NCBI GenBank assembly: GCA_025355965.1
Contig: JANXYR010000047.1
Span: 1-64,000, forward strand
Length of the DNA: 64,000 bases
Direction of reading: 5' to 3'
DNA from: Geobacteraceae bacterium
GTDB lineage: Bacteria; Desulfobacterota; Desulfuromonadia; Geobacterales; Pseudopelobacteraceae
The position numbers and the translations under genes are program-made. Of this stretch, positions 60,116-64,000 are shown piece by piece; positions within the stretch are counted from its first letter, which is position 1; each line of letters begins with the position of its first letter. The notes beneath the pieces are model-generated. The model searched no databases, was not told the DNA's origin, and saw only the letters and a program-made list of their open reading frames with translations.

Positions 60116-61306
60116 TTATCTGGCTGCAACAGCTTCAGCGGTTGCCCGTCCGAGTGCTTCGCACTGCTCAAGCACTTCCGGTTTTGGAGAAAATATTGTC
60201 TTCACCGTGTCGCCCACCAGTTTGAAACCGAGGCTTTTAAGCCGGTCTTCCGCCATTTTACAGGCCTCACCGCTCCATCCGTAGCTGCCGAATATTCCAG
60301 CCAGATTCGTCTTCAACTTCACCGTGCTGAGATATGCAAGTACATCCCACATCGGTTTTGCAATATCGCGGTTAAACGTCGGAATACCGAAAAGAAAGGC
60401 ATCCGCTTCTTCCATTAGATTACGCAGCTCGCTCGCATTCAGACTGTTGATATGGTAACTGGCAACCTCTATTCCGCTCTGAGAGGCGCCACTAGCGACG
60501 GCTTTTGCCATCTTTTCCGTGCTGCCATGTGGAGACAGAAACAGGAGGACAATCTTCTTGTTCTGTGAGGTTGGCTTGCTCCACTCCTCAAACTGACAGA
60601 TAACTTTCCACGGATCACGCCTGATGATGGGTCCGTGACTTGGGCAGATCATGTCGATCACATCGTGGCGAATCTTCTCTACTGCAGACAGTACCTTGTC
60701 CTTGAAGGGGCGGAAGATGCAGTCAAAATAAAAATGGCGTGCCGATGTGAAATCATCTACCTCGTCGTTGAAAATATGTCCGGTTTGCCAGTAGTGGGCC
60801 GCAAAAGCATCGCATGAAAAGAGGATGTTGTCTTCCTCAAGCTTGGTGAATATGGTGTCAGGCCAGTGAAGAAAAGGGGCGCTGATAAAGCGCAATGTGC
60901 GCCCTCCCAGATCGAGGGTGTCTCCATCTTTAACGGTCTGGCAGTTGATCGTTTTTAGCAAAATATTGCCCAGAAAATTTTTAGCTGCCACCGAACAATA
61001 GACAATCGCTTGTGGTGCCTGCTCCAGCAGATACGCCAGTGAGCCGGAATGGTCGTGCTCGGTATGATTGACGATTATATAGTCGATGGTTTTGGGATCA
61101 ACAAGCGATCTGACCTTGTCCATGTATTCGTCAACAAATTTTTCCTCAACAGTGTCGATAAGGGCAGTTTTGTCCGTCCCTTTAAGCAGGTAAGCGTTGT
61201 AACTGGTGCCATGTTCTGTTGGAAAAAGATCGTCAAAAACTCGCAGATCCGGATCCTCCGATCCGATCCAGTGTAATCCCGGTTTGATTTCTATCGGTCC
61301 CAGCAT
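60116..61306 (-). CDS. Flavodiiron protein (FprA / rubredoxin:oxygen oxidoreductase type)
   Basis: A 396-residue A-type flavoprotein. The N-terminal metallo-beta-lactamase-like di-iron domain (about 1-245) has HTEHDHSGSL and CPSHGPII; the C-terminal flavodoxin domain (about 255-395) has LFLSPHGSTEKMAKAVASG and GSYGWSGEACK. It reduces oxygen to water or nitric oxide to nitrous oxide with electrons from rubredoxin. AAAGGAGA precedes ATG 61306. A promoter and a palindrome lie 70-125 bases upstream. The family protects anaerobes from oxygen or NO, and this is the clearest oxygen-defence gene in the window. Confidence 0.95.
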   Translation of the reverse strand: MLGPIEIKPGLHWIGSEDPDLRVFDDLFPTEHGTSYNAYLLKGTDKTALIDTVEEKFVDEYMDKVRSLVDPKTIDYIIVNHTEHDHSGSLAYLLEQAPQAIVYCSVAAKNFLGNILLKTINCQTVKDGDTLDLGGRTLRFISAPFLHWPDTIFTKLEEDNILFSCDAFAAHYWQTGHIFNDEVDDFTSARHFYFDCIFRPFKDKVLSAVEKIRHDVIDMICPSHGPIIRRDPWKVICQFEEWSKPTSQNKKIVLLFLSPHGSTEKMAKAVASGASQSGIEVASYHINSLNASELRNLMEEADAFLFGIPTFNRDIAKPMWDVLAYLSTVKLKTNLAGIFGSYGWSGEACKMAEDRLKSLGFKLVGDTVKTIFSPKPEVLEQCEALGRATAEAVAAR

Positions 61307-61373
61307 ATTATGTGGTCTCCTTTATTGCGTGCAGCTATCCGCAGCTCTGAGGCAGCAACAGGCTCTGTTTGAT

Positions 61374-61429
61374 TTCGATATCTTATCGAATTGTCAGGCA
61401 ATATATCAGAACTAATAACTCGTGCACAA
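61374..61429 (-). promoter_or_regulatory. Promoter and operator-like palindrome of the flavodiiron gene
   Basis: On the minus strand TTGTGC (61429-61424) and TATATT (61405-61400) are 18 bases apart. Just downstream of the predicted start of transcription lies a perfect inverted repeat TTCGATA-TCT-TATCGAA (61374-61390). This is a typical repressor site, for example for an oxygen- or NO-responsive regulator, but I cannot match it to a named factor. Confidence 0.5.
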
Positions 61430-61560
61430 GCTGCAAATAATCAATATTTCATTACCGTTCCTTGTATTAGGTTCATAAATTATGCATACTGCGCCGCGAA
61501 TGTCTGTTCGCCAAAATATTGCTGATATCACAAGCCGTTTATATTTACGAAGAGGGGTGT

Positions 61561-62913
61561 ATGAAGCAGAAAACGATCTTCACTTGCCAGAAATGTGGCA
61601 GCCAATCGCCCAAATGGCTTGGAAAATGTCCGGATTGCTCGGCCTGGAACAGTCTTGTTGAAGAAGCCGTAATCAAGGTTTCAAATGCAACCCGTTCAGC
61701 CGGGAGCGCATTCCCCATACCGATTTGTGATGTGCCTCCGCAAACGGAGACACGCAGACCGACCGGCATCGGAGAGCTTGATCGGGTGCTGGGAGGGGGC
61801 ATTGTCCCCGGTTCACTGGTGCTGATCGGTGGCGATCCCGGCATCGGCAAATCAACGCTGCTGCTGCAGGCGATGCACACTCTGGCGGAGGAAGCGGGAA
61901 AGGTACTGTACGTCTCAGGCGAGGAGTCCGCTTCACAAACTAGGCTAAGGGGTGAACGTCTTGGCGCCTCAAGCAAAAACCTGCTGATTCTGGCCGAAAA
62001 CTCGCTGGAAGCGATCCTCCACCAGGCTGCAGCACTCAAACCTGCGGCGATGGTGATTGACTCGATTCAGACGGTCTGGACCTCAACTCTGGAGTCGGCC
62101 CCCGGCAGTGTCAGCCAGGTGCGGGAATCGGCCGGCAAGTTGATGCTGCTTGCCAAAGGGAGTGATATCCCGATCTTTATCGTCGGCCACGTCACCAAAG
62201 ATGGCTCTATTGCCGGCCCGCGCGTGCTGGAGCATATGGTGGACACCGTCCTTTATTTTGAGGGGGACGGCAGCCATCCATTCCGGATACTACGGGCGGT
62301 CAAGAACCGTTTTGGCTCGACCAATGAAATCGGTGTGTTCGAGATGAAGCAGGAGGGGCTCTGCGGGGTGGCAAACCCTTCGGAGCTGTTTCTTTCCGAG
62401 CGCCCCCTAGGCGTCTCCGGCTCTGTAGTCACCACCTCGCTGGAGGGGAGCCGACCATTGCTGGTTGAACTTCAAGCACTGGTAACGCCGTCATCATACG
62501 GCGTCCCACGTAGGACAACGATCGGTGTTGATCATAATCGCCTGGCTTTGCTGGTCGCTGTTCTTGAGAAGAAGGTTGGTCTGCACATGGCCGGACAGGA
62601 CATATTTTTAAATGCGGCTGGTGGGGCAAGGCTGAATGAACCGGCAGCCGACCTTGCCATGATCATGGCGGTTGCCTCCAGCCATCTCGACAAAGCGATC
62701 CCGCCGGATACTGTTATATTTGGTGAAGTTGGTCTGGCGGGGGAGGTGCGGGCGGTTACGCAGCCGGAATTGCGCATTGCCGAAGCCGAAAAGCTCGGCT
62801 TCAAGCGGTGCATTATTCCGGCCGGTAGCATGAAACGTCTTAAAAAGCGGGGTATCCGTCTGGAAGGGGTTTCTACGGTTCAGGGCGCGATGGATGTGAT
62901 CTTTGCATCGTAA
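61561..62913 (+). CDS. radA: DNA repair protein RadA
   Basis: A 450-residue protein with an N-terminal zinc finger (FTCQKCGSQSPKWLGKCPDC), a RecA-like ATPase (GDPGIGKST, KNRFGSTNEIGVFEM with the KNRFG motif) and a C-terminal Lon-like domain (GGARLNEPAADLAMIMAVAS). ATG 61561 starts the zinc finger; an in-frame start at 61519 would add 14 unlikely residues. RadA drives branch migration during recombinational repair. It is divergent from the flavodiiron gene with a 254-base gap; apart from the site above I see nothing else there. Confidence 0.96.
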   Translation: MKQKTIFTCQKCGSQSPKWLGKCPDCSAWNSLVEEAVIKVSNATRSAGSAFPIPICDVPPQTETRRPTGIGELDRVLGGGIVPGSLVLIGGDPGIGKSTLLLQAMHTLAEEAGKVLYVSGEESASQTRLRGERLGASSKNLLILAENSLEAILHQAAALKPAAMVIDSIQTVWTSTLESAPGSVSQVRESAGKLMLLAKGSDIPIFIVGHVTKDGSIAGPRVLEHMVDTVLYFEGDGSHPFRILRAVKNRFGSTNEIGVFEMKQEGLCGVANPSELFLSERPLGVSGSVVTTSLEGSRPLLVELQALVTPSSYGVPRRTTIGVDHNRLALLVAVLEKKVGLHMAGQDIFLNAAGGARLNEPAADLAMIMAVASSHLDKAIPPDTVIFGEVGLAGEVRAVTQPELRIAEAEKLGFKRCIIPAGSMKRLKKRGIRLEGVSTVQGAMDVIFAS

Positions 62914-62934
62914 TTAATCCTAAATACGGCAGTT

Positions 62935-63068
62935 ATCACACGAAGCCACAAAGCACACTAAGGAAAAACATATACTTAATCTTGTTTTTTACAGCCACCT
63001 TTTGGGTGAATGGTTCTAAATCGATAAGATCCTGATTTCTTTGTGTTCTTAGTGCCTTTGTGTGAGTC
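62935..63068. repeat. Imperfect inverted repeat between convergent radA and srkA
   Basis: A left part (about 62935-62967, CACAAAGCACACTAAGGAAA) and a right part (about 63036-63068, TTCTTTGTGTTCTTAGTGCC) are nearly reverse complements with a few mismatches. Similar CACAAAG/CTTTGTG sequences occur as dispersed intergenic elements in related bacteria. It could form a long RNA hairpin and stop both genes. Confidence 0.5.
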
Positions 63069-63088
63069 AACTGCTTTTTCTAGGTTAA

Positions 63089-64000
63089 TTACTGTATTTC
63101 TAGAGCAGGCTCAGTGAGCGCGGCCAGCTGTTCGCGCAATTCCAGAATATGTTCACCCCAGTAGCGGGTGGTGTTAAACCAGAAAAAAGTGTGCGGAAAC
63201 AGCGGATCCTGCCAGCGTCGGGCCAGCCAGGCACTGTAATGCAGCATGCGCAACGTACGGAGCGGCTCAATCAGGCGCAGTTCACGGGGGTCAAAATCAT
63301 TGAATTCCCGGTATCCTTCCAATAACGAATCCAGCTGGGCCAACTGGCGGGGGCGTTCCCCGGAAAACATCATCCAGAGATCCTGTACTGCAGGTGCCAT
63401 GCGGGCGTCATCAAAATCGACAAAATGTGGGGCGTTGTCGCGCCAGAGAATGTTACCGGCATGACAATCTCCATGCGTCCTGATGACCCGAACCGGACCG
63501 ACCTCAGTCAGGATGTTATCAATAGCTTCTAGCAGCTGCCCCGTTACAGAGGTATAACTTGCCCGGTATTCAGCAGGTATGAAATGCTCTTCAATTAGGC
63601 GCACGCTGTTTGTGCCGAAACTCTGGCGATCCAGCGCCGTACGATGAACAAACGGCTTGACCGCTCCGGTTCCATGGATCCGCCCGAGCAATCTCCCCAG
63701 TATTTTCAGGTTGTCGAGATTGTCGAATTCCGGGGCATGCCCCCCTTGCCTTGGATACAGCGCAAAGTGAAAGCCGTCATACTGCAATAAACTCTTACCC
63801 TCGGAATTTTTAAGTGGTGCAACGATAGGTAGTTCATGTTCAACAAGTTCAAAGCAGAAGCTGTGTTCCTCCAGAATCTGCCCTTCGCTCCAGCGATGTG
63901 GGCGGTAAAATTTGGCTATCAGCGGTTGTGCTTCATCAATGCCGACCTGATAGACTCGGTTTTCGTAGCTGTTAAGTGCGAATATGCGGCTATCACAGAC
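63089..64000 (-). CDS. srkA: Stress response kinase A (SrkA/YihE family), 5' end beyond the window
   Basis: An open frame runs in from the right edge for 303 codons to a stop at 63089; the N-terminus (perhaps 20-30 residues) lies outside. It begins RIFALNSYENRVYQVGIDEA, followed by FYRPHRWSEGQILEEHSF, then YPRQGGHAPEFDN, THGDCHAGNILW (catalytic aspartate) and HFVDFDDARMAP (metal site). This is the aminoglycoside-phosphotransferase-like fold of SrkA, a Ser/Thr protein kinase that lowers stress-induced death. An internal TTG at 63787 is not the start, because homologous sequence continues upstream of it. Confidence 0.92.
   Translation of the reverse strand, partial: VCDSRIFALNSYENRVYQVGIDEAQPLIAKFYRPHRWSEGQILEEHSFCFELVEHELPIVAPLKNSEGKSLLQYDGFHFALYPRQGGHAPEFDNLDNLKILGRLLGRIHGTGAVKPFVHRTALDRQSFGTNSVRLIEEHFIPAEYRASYTSVTGQLLEAIDNILTEVGPVRVIRTHGDCHAGNILWRDNAPHFVDFDDARMAPAVQDLWMMFSGERPRQLAQLDSLLEGYREFNDFDPRELRLIEPLRTLRMLHYSAWLARRWQDPLFPHTFFWFNTTRYWGEHILELREQLAALTEPALEIQ

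Noticed and set aside
1-64000. tRNA genes, CRISPR arrays, insertion sequences, prophage
   Set aside because: No tRNA T-arm in a cloverleaf context, no spaced direct repeats, no transposase or phage protein was seen on either strand.

Overview
The window looks like chromosomal DNA of a Geobacter-like member of the Desulfuromonadota. The main reasons are an adjacent sfrB-sfrA pair (NADPH-dependent iron reductase genes described from Geobacter), many two-component and cyclic-di-GMP proteins, a sigma-54 activator with an [FeFe]-hydrogenase-like sensor, a flavodiiron protein and a YedE/TusA sulfur-selenium module. Species cannot be fixed by reading alone. I saw no rRNA, tRNA, CRISPR array, insertion sequence or prophage; nearly all of the window is dense protein-coding sequence in short operons.

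Layout. 1-8.8 kb: a TetR-controlled RND efflux operon (regulator, membrane fusion lipoprotein, unknown small protein, inner-membrane pump, fused PabB-PabC folate enzyme, TolC-type channel). 8.9-15.9 kb: PfkB kinase, TPR lipoprotein, RodZ-like protein, then a signalling run (response regulator, UspA, receiver-histidine kinase, response regulator) and a FAD-dependent dehydrogenase. 16-23.9 kb, minus strand: lon, an MlaE-MlaF-MlaD lipid transport set and a catalytic plus non-catalytic M16 peptidase pair. 24-29.6 kb: an unknown protein, a 20-codon leader ORF followed by two hairpins (the second an intrinsic terminator), a MacA/MacB-type efflux operon with the ATPase and permease on separate genes, a 42-residue protein and a one-chain M16 peptidase. 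29.6-34.8 kb, minus strand: PilZ, HD-GYP response regulator, CheX-like protein, transglutaminase-like protein and diguanylate cyclase response regulator. 34.9-41.3 kb: rpe and rsmB (minus), then a B12-binding/radical SAM protein and ribonuclease G (plus). 41.3-51.4 kb: an orphan ribbon-helix-helix regulator, the hydrogenase-like sigma-54 activator, a methyltransferase, a DODA-type dioxygenase, wrbA, the coupled operon yedE-tusA-GGDEF/EAL, and an M29-like aminopeptidase. 51.6-58.2 kb: sfrB-sfrA, a second B12/radical SAM protein and a small double-CxxC protein. 58.3-64 kb: a PH-like protein, a coiled-coil protein and a flavodiiron protein (minus), radA (plus), and the N-terminally cut srkA kinase gene at the right edge.

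How it works together. Envelope functions dominate: two efflux systems, Mla-type lipid transport, M16 processing enzymes and a TPR lipoprotein. A second theme is signalling: five separate proteins make, break or bind cyclic-di-GMP, and five proteins carry receiver domains. A third is redox and anaerobic metabolism (SfrAB, flavodiiron protein, WrbA, the hydrogenase-like sensor). The most unusual regulatory arrangement is the leader ORF, hairpin and terminator in front of the macAB-like genes, which has the geometry of ribosome-controlled transcription attenuation of an efflux operon. Family names and functions come from motif recognition by eye; no database search was run.
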